Positions 12,273 through 23,103 are shown, counted from the stretch's first letter. The stretch: DNA of 64,000 nt from Polytrichum commune (GCA_950295325.1 OX485803.1:24116001-24180000); one strand, 5' to 3'. Translations and numbers: made by a program. The notes: generated by a model from the letters alone, not told the origin.

Positions 12273-12902
12273 AGTGTCTCATATAAGTTTTATTAGGACA
12301 ATGTTAGGTTCATTTCAAGGTATTGAGGATGGTGGGTGGACAATTGTGAGGCCAAACCCACCACCCTTAAGCGTCCTAGTCCGGATGATGGGTTTGTGAA
12401 TCACATGTGTAGTATCAAATCTCAATGATATAAGAAATATCCTTCATCTCAGTGAACTTTCTAGTTCTAAAGTTCATGATGTTTTATTAATACTTGTTTC
12501 TTGAACAGATGAGGCATTAGCCTTCTCAAAGGTCCATCCTGCGGCTTTGGCCACGCATCCTCGTAAAGACATTCCCCTAGCACCCTTAATCTTTACTTCC
12601 TTTGCCTTGCCATTGCTAGGATCAACCACATTCTCCATTCTTGAACAAGTAACTTATTTTGACCAAGAAGATGCAAGTGTTTAAAAACACTGTTCTTGAT
12701 GATCCACCCCAATTACATTTACTAGCAAGCCACACCTCACACTAATTAGCCTAATAAATCTAACACTTACATATGTGCTAGAATAATCTAAAATGCCTAA
12801 CGTGACCTATGCTTAAATTGAGTGATAGTACTCAATTTGAGCTAAACTTTGGTCACCCAAGCATGCTCCCCACTACCCACGACTTCTTGAGACCCAACCA
12901 TC

Positions 12903-13385
12903 CTCGGCTGCTCCAGCAACTAGCCCAGTTCAGGCCCTTCGGTTGCTCCAACAACTAGCCCAGTTCAGGCCCTCGGCTGCTCCAGCAACTAGCCCAGTTC
13001 AGGCCCTTCGGTTACTCCAGCAACTGACCCAGTTCAGGCCCTTCGGCTGCTCCAGCAACTAGCTAGGTTCAGGCCCTCGGCTGCTCCAGCAACTAACCCA
13101 GTTCAGGCCCTTGGGTTACTCCAACAACTGGCCTAGTTCAGGCCCTTCGGTTGCTCCAGCAACTAGTCCAGTTCAGGCCCTCGGCTGCTCCAGCAACTAA
13201 CCCAGTTCAGGCCCTTCGGTTACTCCAGCAACTGGCCCAGTTCAGGCCCTTCGGTTGCTCCAGCAACTAGTCCAGTTCAGGCCCTTGGCTGCTCCAGCAA
13301 CTAGCTAGGTTCAGGCCCTCGGCTGCTCCAGCAACTAACCCAGTTCAGGCCCTTTGGTTACTCCAACAACTAGCCCAGTTCCAGC
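12903..13385. repeat. Minisatellite, about 37-38 bp unit, about 13 copies
   Basis: The core CTCCAGCAACTAGCCCAGTT followed by CAGGCCCTTCGGTTG recurs about thirteen times with small variants (CTAACCCAG, CTAGTCCAG, CTAGCTAGG). It lies inside the solo LTR and is absent from its sister LTR, so the expansion is specific to this copy. There are no unique spacers, so it is not a CRISPR array. Confidence 0.9.
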
Positions 13386-13669
13386 AGTGCTTGGACAGAA
13401 GTCTAATGAGTTCTACAACCATTCTCACTCCTAGTAATAACTTAACATTCCTCTAATCTATCAACTCATAATTAACCTATCCTCCTACTAATTTAATCAA
13501 GTTAACAACTAATCACACGTGTTTTTCTAATCATTCTAAGGGCTCCCTCCACATGAGAGAGATTGAGAGAGAGAGCTTAACTAATTAACTTCACTAAAAC
13601 TAATAACCCACACACGTGGCTCAAGCTCTTAAGAGCTTGCTCCCTTGAGAGCGCTTGATGGAGAGAGAG

Positions 13670-13730
13670 AGAAAATGAGAGAAAAAACACCTTAAGTAGC
13701 AAAGAGGGAGAGAGAGAGAGAGAGAGAGGT
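13670..13730. repeat. GA-rich microsatellite
   Basis: (GA)n tracts at about 13,660-13,685 and 13,707-13,730 within the solo LTR. The minus-strand frame across them (13,577-13,765) is low-complexity Leu/Ser and is not considered coding. Confidence 0.7.
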
Positions 13731-14411
13731 GAGGATAGGGTGAGAGGATTAGCACCTCCAATCACAATCCCTTAACCTTCTCCTCCAAAGTAGGGACTAA
13801 TCCCCATCCACCAAGCTTCCTTCTTCCTAAACTAACAAGGTGGATCCAAAAGTGGGCATTTAACCCGCGGAGCTCACCTTGCTTCACCTTACCCCATACT
13901 CACATTATCAAGGCATACTCTTATTGAAATCAAACCTTGAAATAATCACACAACACCACCTAATGCCTAAAGTTAAATCCACACCACTCTTCACTCTTTT
14001 CATGTTTTGTGAATAATCATAACACATCAAAGTCAAACTAAAATTGGTTTCGAAGAGTTAATCACCACATGTGGGCACTATTTTGGGCTCACAACAATTC
14101 ATACAACTCAAGCAAAACGGTTTGGAAAGCCTCTCAATCTGACATTATTTACCCAAACATACTTTGGCAATAAGTTCATTTCAATTGGACTTTGTGTTGT
14201 GCGTAATCATGAACCCAATCATCACCAATTGTCTTGCATATAGCATCTTTTTTTGGTTTATTGACCAAAACAAAAAGCACTTTGGTGTGGTTGATAGTCT
14301 TGAATTAATTAGTTTTCTAATATAACCCTAAAAATGCAGTGCTATCACCCTTGCATGGTATCTAGTCTTGTAGCTTTATTCCAAGTCTAATCGTCAAATG
14401 TCCACCGCACA

Positions 14412-15494
14412 CAGTGCTCAAAATTGAAGCCCTCATATGAATTTCATTTTGAAGGGCTCTGAAATTTCAGCATTGCAATTGAAGGGCATATCTAAATCTA
14501 GGACGTCAATGGAAAATTAAATATTAAACTTATATTAAAATTATGCATGATTTGCATGGTACATGCTTCTAGTACAATGAAATAATGGAGAATCAACTAT
14601 CTAACTCCACCTCTTGAAGTGACAATGCCCTACGCTTGTTGGTTACTGTAGCGGCTTTCCAAGTGTCAAAAATGTCATTCCAATCCATGAATTCAACTCC
14701 CAAACTGTTTAAGCTAACCCTCATCAATGCATCAAGTGTGTCAAGGTTTAGGCATGTTCTCCTTTCGCTCTTAACCCAATTCTGCTTTGAAAAACCACGC
14801 TCACAAACAACAGTGCTAGTAGGGATCAGAAGTATGGCTTGCCATAGCGACATTAGGGTTGGCCAATTGATCTTAAACTCTCGGTCACGGCCACAAAAAA
14901 ACCAATCTTCATGCATACTTCGGTGTTGACAAGCTGAAGATAACATCTCCACAAATTCGAGAAACTCCGCATTGGCTTGATCAACAAGAACATAGCTCCA
15001 CTTGAAATGTGTCACCAACCGGTTCAACCATTGCTCAGTTAAAGTGCCTCGATCCAATGCATCCATGGGATAGTGTTTTGGGCTGAAAAGCCTGGCTGCA
15101 TTAAAAATGGGCAAGTCGGGGAAGCGATCATTTAGTGAGTCAATAACCTTTTGGACGTATAGTCTACCAAGGGTGATGCAATCCTCCAACGAGCCCCCTA
15201 CATCACACCCGGGCATAGAGTCATAGTGCAAAGTATGCACTTTCTCACAACCAAACCTATCAACATATAATTCCCATCTGGATTTGAGATCTGGAGCCCA
15301 AAGTTAGACAGCCGGAGTTAAACTGCTACTTGAGATGATGAACAGTACTTGAAGGGTACTATTTATCCAACACTTCAAGTGAAGGGAGCACTTAGACATA
15401 AGGATTATGTTTTGAAGGGTTGTTTTCCTTGAGGTATTTTTTGAAGTCCCAAAACCCATTTGAAGGGCACTGAAGACTTCAATTTTGAGCACTG
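14412..15494. mobile_element. hAT deletion derivative with perfect TIRs and 8-bp target duplication
   Basis: The ends are perfect 18-bp inverted repeats, CAGTGCTCAAAATTGAAG at 14,412-14,429 and its complement at 15,477-15,494. ACCGCACA flanks both sides (14,404-14,411 and 15,495-15,502), the 8-bp duplication typical of hAT elements. At 1,083 bp it is too short for a full transposase and keeps only the C-terminal coding part on the minus strand. It is therefore a non-autonomous internal-deletion copy. Confidence 0.92.
14593..15240 (-). pseudogene. hAT transposase C-terminal (dimerisation) fragment
   Basis: A 215-codon minus frame inside the hAT element. The C-terminal half carries the hATC signature: WPTLMSLWQAILLIPTSTVV, then CERGFSKQN, KSERRTCLNLDTLDALMRVS and WNDIF. 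The zinc-finger and N-terminal catalytic regions are missing, because the element is internally deleted. The frame is open but could not give an active transposase; a short dimerisation-only peptide is conceivable. A related fragment lies at 16,546-16,893. Confidence 0.85.
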
Positions 15495-15502
15495 ACCGCA
15501 CA

Positions 15503-16545
15503 TGAGCAAAGGCCACGACACATTTCATATCCAGAGTCTGTAGTCTACCATTCTTTGATTCTAATTATTTGGCATCAGTTATTCATGAGGAAGCAGTTAA
15601 GGTTATTTCATTAACCCATGTGCAACATAGTTTTAAGGTCCCCTTCTCCTCTACCAAACTTATGTTCCGACTGTAGAATTACCCTAGTAGTTACTAAGGT
15701 CTTGAAAGGGTAAGGTTCGAAAGATAGTAACTGCGGTTGAATACCAAAAGACAAACTTTTCATTCTAAAAAGTGATTTTTCATCTCCAATTTTGCAGCGA
15801 TAACCACCCCAAGACCATGGTCTTTAGGTATCCTACAAGATGATTAGCTCTTTGTATGGCCATTAGATTACTTGAAGAAAGGCGACAGTTTATCGAGACC
15901 CCCTCAGGTTGGGGGTGCATTCATTGTTAAATATGGACACACCGGGGTGCAAAAAGGGGTATTAATTGTCCTTGGGAATTATAAGATATATATAAGGTAT
16001 GGGTATTATTTAATCTACATTTGTAAATATATTAATCATATTATTCATATACTCCTAGTTGTATTTCTACCTTTAGGTCTATAACCAATTATAGTGAAGT
16101 GGGTAATCTACAAGAGGTCCAAATGGATATTTCATCCAAATGTTAAATATGTGAATTGAATGGTAATCTCACATTGTCCAAGGATAGGTTTGCTAGAATC
16201 AAGTATGGTATGTTGGTTGTCAAACCTAAACTTCAACTATCTAAAGCCATGATTACTTGTTGAATTTCAAATGTGATTGTGTGGGATGGTGTGACTCTCA
16301 AGCAGTAGTTGAAAGCAGTGTGTATGTTCAACAAATTTCATTTGACATTCAATTTCAAATCCAAATGTCACGTGACGTTTTCATAAACAAAAATGAATGT
16401 TAATTGACATATACATTTAATTCTAAAATGTCACCTCAATTTTTGGTTACACAATGTTTTAGAAAAATCTAATATTGTAGATAATGAAAATAAAATCTTG
16501 ATTTGTAACATAAAGCTATTAGTAGAGCGTAAGTATCCTTTGGTC
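15503..16545. other. AT-rich stretch without recognised gene
   Basis: About 1 kb of AT-rich sequence after the hAT insertion. It contains a 70-codon frame at 15,872-16,084 that is hydrophobic at its end and has no recognisable features. Nothing here could be assigned. Confidence 0.4.
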
Positions 16546-16893
16546 TCATATGTTTCTCCAAATGTTGAAGATGGTAGCCCAATCCATTGCATTTACTTCA
16601 AGTCCACGAACATAAACCTGCATAAGAACATCAAGGGTCTTCAAGTTCAACCTATTGCGCAAGTGGCTTTTGATTGCATCTTGTTTGGAAAAATCCTCTC
16701 TTAGAAATAGCTATACTTGATGGAATGAGTATATTTTTTCTGCCAAAGTTACATAAGTTTAGGCCAATTTGTGTACCATTCCAAATTGCTACCACATATG
16801 CGCCAAGCCTCAAATATTGTTTTTTTCTCACACTCACGTCGAAGTGTTTCATAAATGCCAAGAGTTCTCCCTTACACATGTCACTTTCTTCTT
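16546..16893 (-). pseudogene. Second hAT transposase C-terminal remnant, cut at 16,893
   Basis: The minus strand reads a hATC-type segment: KRGF, then after a one-base shift SKQDAIKSHLRNRLNLKTLD and VLMQVYVRGLEVNAMDWATI, ending at a TGA at 16,546-16,548. The shift falls in a run of five T's (about 16,690), where four would keep frame. Upstream coding (CKGELLAFMKHFDV) stops abruptly where GGGTAGATGCATGG begins at 16,894, so a later element appears to have inserted into or truncated the hAT gene. The rest of the hAT element was not found. Confidence 0.7.
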
Positions 16894-17260
16894 GGGTAGA
16901 TGCATGGTTGAGTGGCTCAATACCGGACCATACCCTGTTTTTTTTAACTCCATACCCTTCAAATTGTATGACCACACGTGTAAAAGAACCGTCATCCAAA
17001 TCTGCTCCGTCATTCATCCGACCATGATGGAGTTTCAAACTCGTTGGCGGGCATGTGTCACAGCCGTTAGATGGAACCCGATCGTGTGGCCCTGAATGAG
17101 TAGGGTTTGAAGAGCATGGTCTCCCTTTGTCGCATGTGTTGTCCTCTCTTCCCGGAGGCCTGTCGCACGCGGAGCTGTACGCTGTCACGTTTTGTCGCAT
17201 TCGAGAGTCGATTACGGAGACGTCCTCTTAGGCTGTTACGGTGACGTGAAGGTGTACGCC

Positions 17261-18664
17261 ATGTCCGACTCGGAGGACTCGCGGGAGGAGCTGGAGGAGA
17301 GGCTACTCTGTCCAAAACGAGGTGCGAAGAAGAGCAGCTGGGTGGATCCACTGTATGCTTGCCAGCCTGAGATCCTGTGGGATCGAAAGTCAGTAGTGAC
17401 AAGGGATTGGTTTGCAGAGAAATACAACTTGTGCAACAGAGGAATCACCCCGAAACAGATTAAGATTGGGCACCATTTAGAGGAGGCGGATGTGGAAAGC
17501 TTGTTTGGGCCGCGGCAGAATGGCAATGGCTATCGATACGCTACAATGGACGAGGAGTTTGTGCGTAAGGTGGAGACAATGTGGATGATTTGCCACCAAA
17601 AAACAGTGGTGCCCAACACCCGCATGGTGAACGTCTCCGAGGCAAAAGGGTTTGCGTACGAGATTGTGAAGAAAAAAGAAACTAACTGGGCCCTTTTCGC
17701 AGAGTGGACCTGTCGGGATCAGTTGAAGAAGTTGCGGGCAGAGGAAGAGGACGCCGCAAAGTCCAAGGGGATTTCTCTGAAGGGAGAGGTGGATTCGGAG
17801 AAGGAGTGTCAGCTGGGCAAAGAGAATTGCTCGCGAGATCAGGTGCCCGGCTCCGGGATCAATTGTGCAGGCATCATACCGCAACGAGGTCACAAAATAT
17901 CTTTTTTGGGAAAAATTGCTATGTCTATCGGAGAATGGAGTCTGTGCTTGGAGACGTTGGATCGGGAGTCCCTGGGCTTGGATGGGTACGTGCAGGTTCT
18001 CTTCGCCGAAAAAGAAGAGGCCAGAATGACCTTGCATAAGGTCTCCAGCCAAGTGGAGTATGGCCGCAAGCTCATTTCCGACGCTCAATCAAAGCTGTCG
18101 GAGTTGGAGGCAGAGCGGGATGCCTTGAGGGCTAAGTTGGTCTCGGTGAGGCCAGAAGACAGTGGTCTGGTCTTCATACACCGAGATCTTGAAGGCCTCC
18201 AGCTCCGAGTGGATGCACAAAAATCAATTCTGGCCATGTTTGAGGAGACTTGCGGTGGTGGGCAGGCAGAGATAGTGGAGTTGGCGAAATTGACCGTTGC
18301 CGAGGAAGCCTGGAGCAACGCTAAGACGAGGCAGTTCTTGTGGAGCCGTCACCGACTTGCACTCCAATCCCAGCTGCGAGGCATGCGGGCTGGCTATGAA
18401 CGTCCCACCACAACACCTGTGCCGTTGCCGGCTATCCACAACGACTGGGGTCAGGAGCCTATCGCCACTCACACAATCCAGGTGGGTGTGTGCCCATTTT
18501 GTTTGCGGGGCTTTCAACCGGCGTGGGATTGTCGCTTAGCCTCCTGCCGCCACGCTTACCATTCATGGTGTGCACTCACGCATTTCAGTGAGTCCACCAA
18601 ATGCATCCACAAAGACTGTGCCATGGAGATGCACAAGGATTGGTGGATCTGCACAGGGATTTAG
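17261..18664 (+). CDS. Transposon-borne coiled-coil protein with C-terminal RING-H2
   Basis: 467 codons from the first ATG (MSDSEDSREELEER); the frame is open upstream to 17,192 without an ATG. The N-terminal third contains WDRKSVVTRDWFAEKYNLC and a possible DNA-binding region, which I do not recognise. The middle is charged and helix-prone, with a heptad-like stretch around LSELEAERDALRAKL. The C-terminus has CPFC-x14-C-x-H-x2-H-x2-C-x10-C-x4-C, a near-canonical RING-H2 with wider spacing in the last pair, ending DWWICTGI. RING-H2 proteins usually act as E3 ubiquitin ligases; function here is inferred. It sits about 370 bp from the left terminus at 16,894 and is probably an accessory or transposition gene of that element. 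Confidence 0.65.
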   Translation: MSDSEDSREELEERLLCPKRGAKKSSWVDPLYACQPEILWDRKSVVTRDWFAEKYNLCNRGITPKQIKIGHHLEEADVESLFGPRQNGNGYRYATMDEEFVRKVETMWMICHQKTVVPNTRMVNVSEAKGFAYEIVKKKETNWALFAEWTCRDQLKKLRAEEEDAAKSKGISLKGEVDSEKECQLGKENCSRDQVPGSGINCAGIIPQRGHKISFLGKIAMSIGEWSLCLETLDRESLGLDGYVQVLFAEKEEARMTLHKVSSQVEYGRKLISDAQSKLSELEAERDALRAKLVSVRPEDSGLVFIHRDLEGLQLRVDAQKSILAMFEETCGGGQAEIVELAKLTVAEEAWSNAKTRQFLWSRHRLALQSQLRGMRAGYERPTTTPVPLPAIHNDWGQEPIATHTIQVGVCPFCLRGFQPAWDCRLASCRHAYHSWCALTHFSESTKCIHKDCAMEMHKDWWICTGI

Positions 18665-19044
18665 AAGCCCGTGGTGGGGAAGGATGGAGTCGTCATGGCT
18701 GCAGCTTGGGAGAGAGCACCTCTTACACGTAATCCCCTCACTCCCCTCATTTTGTGTCCATTTTGAGTTTATCATGCTGCTGTTGGTACATCGTTATGGT
18801 TTGGGGACATCATGCTGGTTTAGGTATATGCTGTGTACTTTTTTTGGGGGGGAAACATAACCACACCTGCGTGTTCCATGGTTGTGGAAATTGGAGGTTG
18901 GCACTTGCTTCGCTTGCACTCCTGGACTCCTGGACTTTGTAGCTGCACACATGGGTTAGTCGTGAGCAAAGTCCACTTCTCTCTTCTGATTGTGGGTTGG
19001 ACGTTGTACTTGTGGGGAATTTAAGAATACATGAGGCGTTTTAT

Positions 19045-19370
19045 GGACCCTGCATTGTTTGTATTGATTGGAAGAAGCCAACATTTAGTAGTATGTAGGG
19101 TTCATGGGTTTCAGTGTTAGGGTGTGGTGGAAATGGGCTTTAATCCCTCTCATGTCCAGGTCCACACAGAGAAAAAGAGGAGTTAGGGGTTATTTTGAAA
19201 ATTCTGGCATAGTTCAGAAGGTGTTTGTTGTGGTATTGATTGTATTGAGCCAATATGATGTTGTATGTACTTCCAATGGTCTTCAGTGTTTAGGGTTAGG
19301 TGGGAATGGGCTTCAGTCCCTCTCATGTGGATGTCCACTGACATCAAATGTGAAGTTTAGGGTTCATTTG
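19045..19370. repeat. Imperfect direct repeat, about 180-bp spacing
   Basis: Segments at about 19,050-19,160 and 19,230-19,340 share phrases such as TTCAGTGTTaGGGTgtGGTGG and CCTCTCATGT with degenerate spacing. They lie between the two ORFs of the GC-rich element in likely untranslated or intronic sequence. Short frames over this interval (18,754-19,680) show no protein features. Confidence 0.5.
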
Positions 19371-19819
19371 AAATTTTTGGCATCGTAGTATACCAGTGCA
19401 GAGGTTTGCCATGTACTATAGGGTTTGTGGACAGTGCAGTGTTCAAACTGGCTTTTTAGTGATTGTTGGAGTTGATTATGGAATACACGGGACGCCCTTC
19501 AGTGTCTATAACTTTTGGAAGAGTCTTATGGAGGCATCATATAGAAATTTTGACTGTGTTGGGACAGTCCTGGATGTCAAAGAAGGGGAATGGGTTTCTA
19601 TATATCCTGGGTGGATAACCATTGACTTGTATGTAGAGTTCGATGTGATATTGATATATTGTGGCTTACATGGACTTTGAACTCCAGGGAGTGGATGTGT
19701 ACTGACTACTAATGGGTGTGGTCATGGAAGGGTTTGTCACCGGGGTTTATGGGATCGCAATTCCTATATTGCTAAACCCTGTCATCATCTCTGGTTCCCT
19801 AATCGTTGTCTGTGTGCAG

Positions 19820-20589
19820 ACCTTGGACAAACCTCCCGAACGATTTCTGGGGTTGATAAGGTGCGGGAACCAGCTCCTTCACGTACTCCAAGCCCCTCCG
19901 TTGGAAGCTTTCAAGACTTGGCCGGCAGGATGCCCCGCCAAGATGACGATGTGGCCAACAAGGTCACCCCCCCACCGAAACCGCAGCCACATTCCAGCCG
20001 AATGGCACCTCCTGCCACTCGTGAGCTCGCAGTTCCAAAAATGCAGGCACCCGTTGCGCAATATGATTCCATCATACCCGAGACCGAGGCTGACGCCACT
20101 TCCGATGAGTTGCAGTTTCAAGAGAGGCGCACAAAATCCAGAAACGACGTGCAGTGGGAAGAGAGGGTCTCCTGCGGTGACGAGGAAGTCAATGGGCGGT
20201 TGAAGAGAAAAAAGGGCCACCAACGGGTTCAGCCACAGGAGAAGGAGGTTCGCATCAACTTACCAGAGGCAGACGTATCTCAAAAGAGGAAGTCGAATCT
20301 GGGCAGTTCCAAGCGGGGTACTCAATCACAAATCCCTCGTGATTTTGTGGAATTCTCAACGGACGAGACCGACGATGGCGGGGGTTCGGAGGACAATTTT
20401 CAAGACAGGGAAACCCTGTCCCAGCTATGTTTTAGGCAGAAGGACTCCCACATTGATCGGTTCCTGAGAGGTGAGAGTGACGAAGATGACCGCACAAATT
20501 CACCTGTGAACAAGGGGAAGAAATTGACCCTTGCTAATCGAAAACCTATTTCCACGAGGACCAGATCGTCCCAGCGGCAGAGGCCTTAA
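19820..20589 (+). CDS. Hydrophilic acidic/basic ORF, probable exon of the GC-rich element
   Basis: The frame is open from a good acceptor (TGTGTGCAG ending 19,819) to TAA at 20,587-20,589. The earliest in-frame start-like codon is GTG at 19,861, so I treat it as a 3' exon rather than a separate gene. The product is low-hydrophobicity, with basic patches (RLKRKKGHQRV, RTRSSQRQRP) and an acidic stretch (STDETDDGGGSEDN), typical of a disordered nuclear protein. No catalytic motif is visible. The upstream exon was not identified; the RING-H2 ORF ends at its own stop 1.16 kb earlier. Confidence 0.5.
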
Positions 20590-21547
20590 GGATTCAGGTT
20601 TAGGGGTCTTTGCATATCCTATGGGAATCTTGTCTGTGGTTGGGCAGGAGGTTGCAGTGAAGATTGCATTATCTTCACGGTTTTGTGATAGTTGACTCTA
20701 GGGTGATGGGAAAGGGCTTTATTCCAAGATATAGCTAGGTAAGAGTCAGCTGTCAAGCACTGAGAGCTTGTCACTTGGTTTTATTCTTGAATCAAGGTCC
20801 TTGATCTTATGAACCTTGAAATATGAAATTAGATTTGAACCTACAAGGAAATAGAACGTTCTTGAGTGTCCTCAGGTATTCTTTGAATTTCTTCTTTTGC
20901 GATTGTCCTCAAGTATTCTTTGAAAGTCTCCCCTTGCATCTCAGGTGCCCAAGTGGAATTTCTATGCATAGAATTGCAGGCCCTGTTTTATTATAAATGT
21001 CTCAAATTCAAGTACAGTATGAGAATGTCATGGTACATCTAAGTGGAATTTAAAACTAAGATGATGGCATTTACCCTATGCTGTGACATTGTTTTGTTTT
21101 TAGAAGCTGCCATGGTCTTATGATAACATATAGAACATATTATCCATGCCTGGGATGATCAGAGAGTGGACCTGTAGCCCCTGTGAATTGGCTGGTAATT
21201 AGATGGCATTGGTAGTGGCAAGTCGAATTCATTCTAAAAAGCTGTTTTTTGGTTTGAGTATTGGGTAAAGAACTGGTTTTCCACATAAAGTTCATCGCTT
21301 TTGAAACAATGGCTGCTTGAAATTCAGTCGCCTCGGAACATTTGGCTATGTTTTCGGCACAGCAGGCTTGAAGATGAGTGAATGCGCAGGAACACATGGG
21401 AATTCAAGCAACCCCAGGTGCTGAAGTCTAAGCGATGGGAGTAGTGTCAAATGCCCTTCAATGCAGAGAATTATGGTTCGAAAATCCTGGGCCAAAGAGA
21501 GGGAGAAGCCTCACCAACAGAGAGGTAGATGGGACTCAAAACCCCTA
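20590..21547. other. Non-coding, downstream of the acidic ORF
   Basis: About 950 bp between the ORF ending at 20,589 and the terminus at 21,548. The 85-codon minus frame 21,140-21,397 shows no recognisable features. Nothing was assigned. Confidence 0.35.
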
Positions 21548-21887
21548 GGGTGGATGCATGGTTGAGTGGACCGATACCGGTCCATACCTTTTTTTTTTAA
21601 AGTCCATACCCCTGAAAATCGAGACCGAAGACACTCAAAGTTTCAGCACTCTTGTTGCTAAGTGTTGGGTCCCGAAACTAAGATTATGAGATTCAATGTT
21701 CATACAAAAGTAAGAACAATTACAAAGTTAAAGAAATGGATAAACAAACAACTCTATTACTAATTACATAAATATCTACTAGTAGAAACCTTTTGCTACT
21801 CCAGTTCCCTGAGAATGCTTCTGAAAGCATCACAATGAAGAAAACTATTAAAATTCATCATAAAAGAAATAACAAGTTTAAACAATT

Positions 21888-23103
21888 TCAAAAATTAACA
21901 ACATAAATGAATTTCCTTACCCGTCTAGCTTCATAAGTTCTCTTGGCTTTTAAATACGCCAGTCCAATCTTGCTTGAAGGATTATCCAGATTTTTTTTCA
22001 AGCGTAACATAAATGACTTTTTTTGTACCAAAGCAATACCTAAAACACCAACTTGAACTAGTCGCGTTGTACAATGAACAATAGTCTTTGAATTTAAAAG
22101 AAATGTTGCTCCCGCTGTTGGTGTACACCGTACCTTGTATTCTGGGAGCCAGAAACTTGGTTGTTCTTCCACCTCAAGCTTCCCATCAGGAAAAAAACCA
22201 TACTATAAACACATATCCATAGTCGGTATCATCGTCATGAGGACAACAATAATAATCCCTAGTAACTGAAAATAGAATAAAATGAGTGTTACCAAAATGA
22301 CCGTCTCCTCCCAAAAGACCTTCATTTTCAAAGTTCTTGTCCAAAGTCTTCATAACATCGGGAAATGAAATTTGAAGCCATTTTGATACTTCATGAATAA
22401 AAATCTCTGACAAAGCATATAAACTCTCATAGGGATGAATAAACCATTCACATGAATGGTTCTCATATTGCCCATACATGACCATCCTCGATCCTCCCTT
22501 TGATTTACCTCTGTTGGTACTTTTTCCGTGCTCCTCAAGAATGGATGCCATTGCATAAAATCTTGAATGATCAGATACTGGAAAAACATTCAACTTCAAA
22601 ACTCCCAATAAATTTTCAAATCCATCCACCATACGTACCGGACCTTCCATTGTCTTAAAATTTTTCTTCTCTTCCTCAAAATCATACTCACTTTATTCAT
22701 AGTATTTATTCTTTCTAAAAACTTTGAAAATCTCCACTGTATAGTCCGTTAAAGAAGAAAATGGTTGATGCTGGGACTTGAAATGTCGCTTAATCCTTTT
22801 AAAACTGAGGTTGTTGTCCATAGGCTCCAAACAAGTTAAACACACAAATGTATTGTTACTTTTTATCCATTGAAAGTTCCAGGATTCTAAAATATCTTTC
22901 TTCAAAATCAGCTCAAGCATCCACTGATGCTTGTTACCCAAGGTATGGCGCTCGATGTGTTTAGCTTCGTTGGTGATCTCAATGAGACATATATCACACG
23001 TTACATTAGCCTTGGCCACCTTGATCCTCATTTTTGTCAATGATCCTAAATCATTCAAAACCAATAACTTATTAGAATATATGTTTTGAAAGTGCAAAAT
23101 CAA
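21888..23103 (-). pseudogene. Zinc-finger plus 2OG-Fe(II) dioxygenase-like gene (TET/JBP-like suspected), broken
   Basis: Three consecutive minus-frame pieces form one gene. 23,103-22,693 has two C2H2-like fingers (CDIC...H-x8-H and CLTC...H-x4-H). A TAA at 22,695-22,693 is followed in the same frame by 22,692-22,186, which contains PHDDDTDYGYVFIVWFF. A run of seven T's near 22,190 shifts the frame by one base, and 22,172-21,888 continues with ATFLLNSKTIVHCTTRL. HxD (HDD) and a distal His 54 residues later match the Fe ligands of a double-stranded beta-helix 2OG dioxygenase, and the spacing fits the TET/JBP group, which oxidises 5-methyl pyrimidines in DNA. The expected 2OG-binding Arg is not obvious. 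Family assignment is inference from motifs; a generic 2OG oxygenase is the alternative. Confidence 0.5.

Larger units (their letters stand above)
12345..14093. mobile_element. Solo LTR (family member 1) with 5-bp target duplication
   Basis: The element starts TGTGAGGCC and ends GGGCTCACA, so it has the TG...CA ends of a retrotransposon LTR and a 6-bp terminal inverted repeat TGTGAG/CTCACA. ACAAT immediately precedes (12,340-12,344) and follows (14,094-14,098) it, the expected 5-bp target duplication. It shares its ends and several internal patches (12,640-12,700 with 34,250-34,310; 14,065-14,093 with 35,283-35,311) with the element at 34,101-35,311. No gag, pol or second LTR is present, so it is a solo LTR. 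It includes a minisatellite and a GA tract that account for its greater length. Confidence 0.85.
16894..21547. mobile_element. GC-rich element with a 'GGATGCATGGTTGAGTGG'-type left terminus
   Basis: The left terminus GGGTAGATGCATGGTTGAG is nearly identical, in the same orientation, to that at 21,548 and to the inverted one ending at 32,594. The following subterminal sequence contains 'CCATACC' motifs shared with 21,580-21,620. Inside are two GC-rich plus-strand ORFs unlike the AT-rich surroundings. No matching right terminus was found between 16,894 and 21,547, so the element is either truncated or was split by the insertion at 21,548. The end coordinate is simply the start of the next element. 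Confidence 0.5.

Noticed and set aside
12903-13385. CRISPR-like regular repeat
   Set aside because: Head-to-tail minisatellite units with no unique spacers, in plant nuclear DNA.
15700-15760. tRNA-like B-box (AAGGTTCGAAAG)
   Set aside because: No cloverleaf could be drawn around it and no A-box at the right distance.
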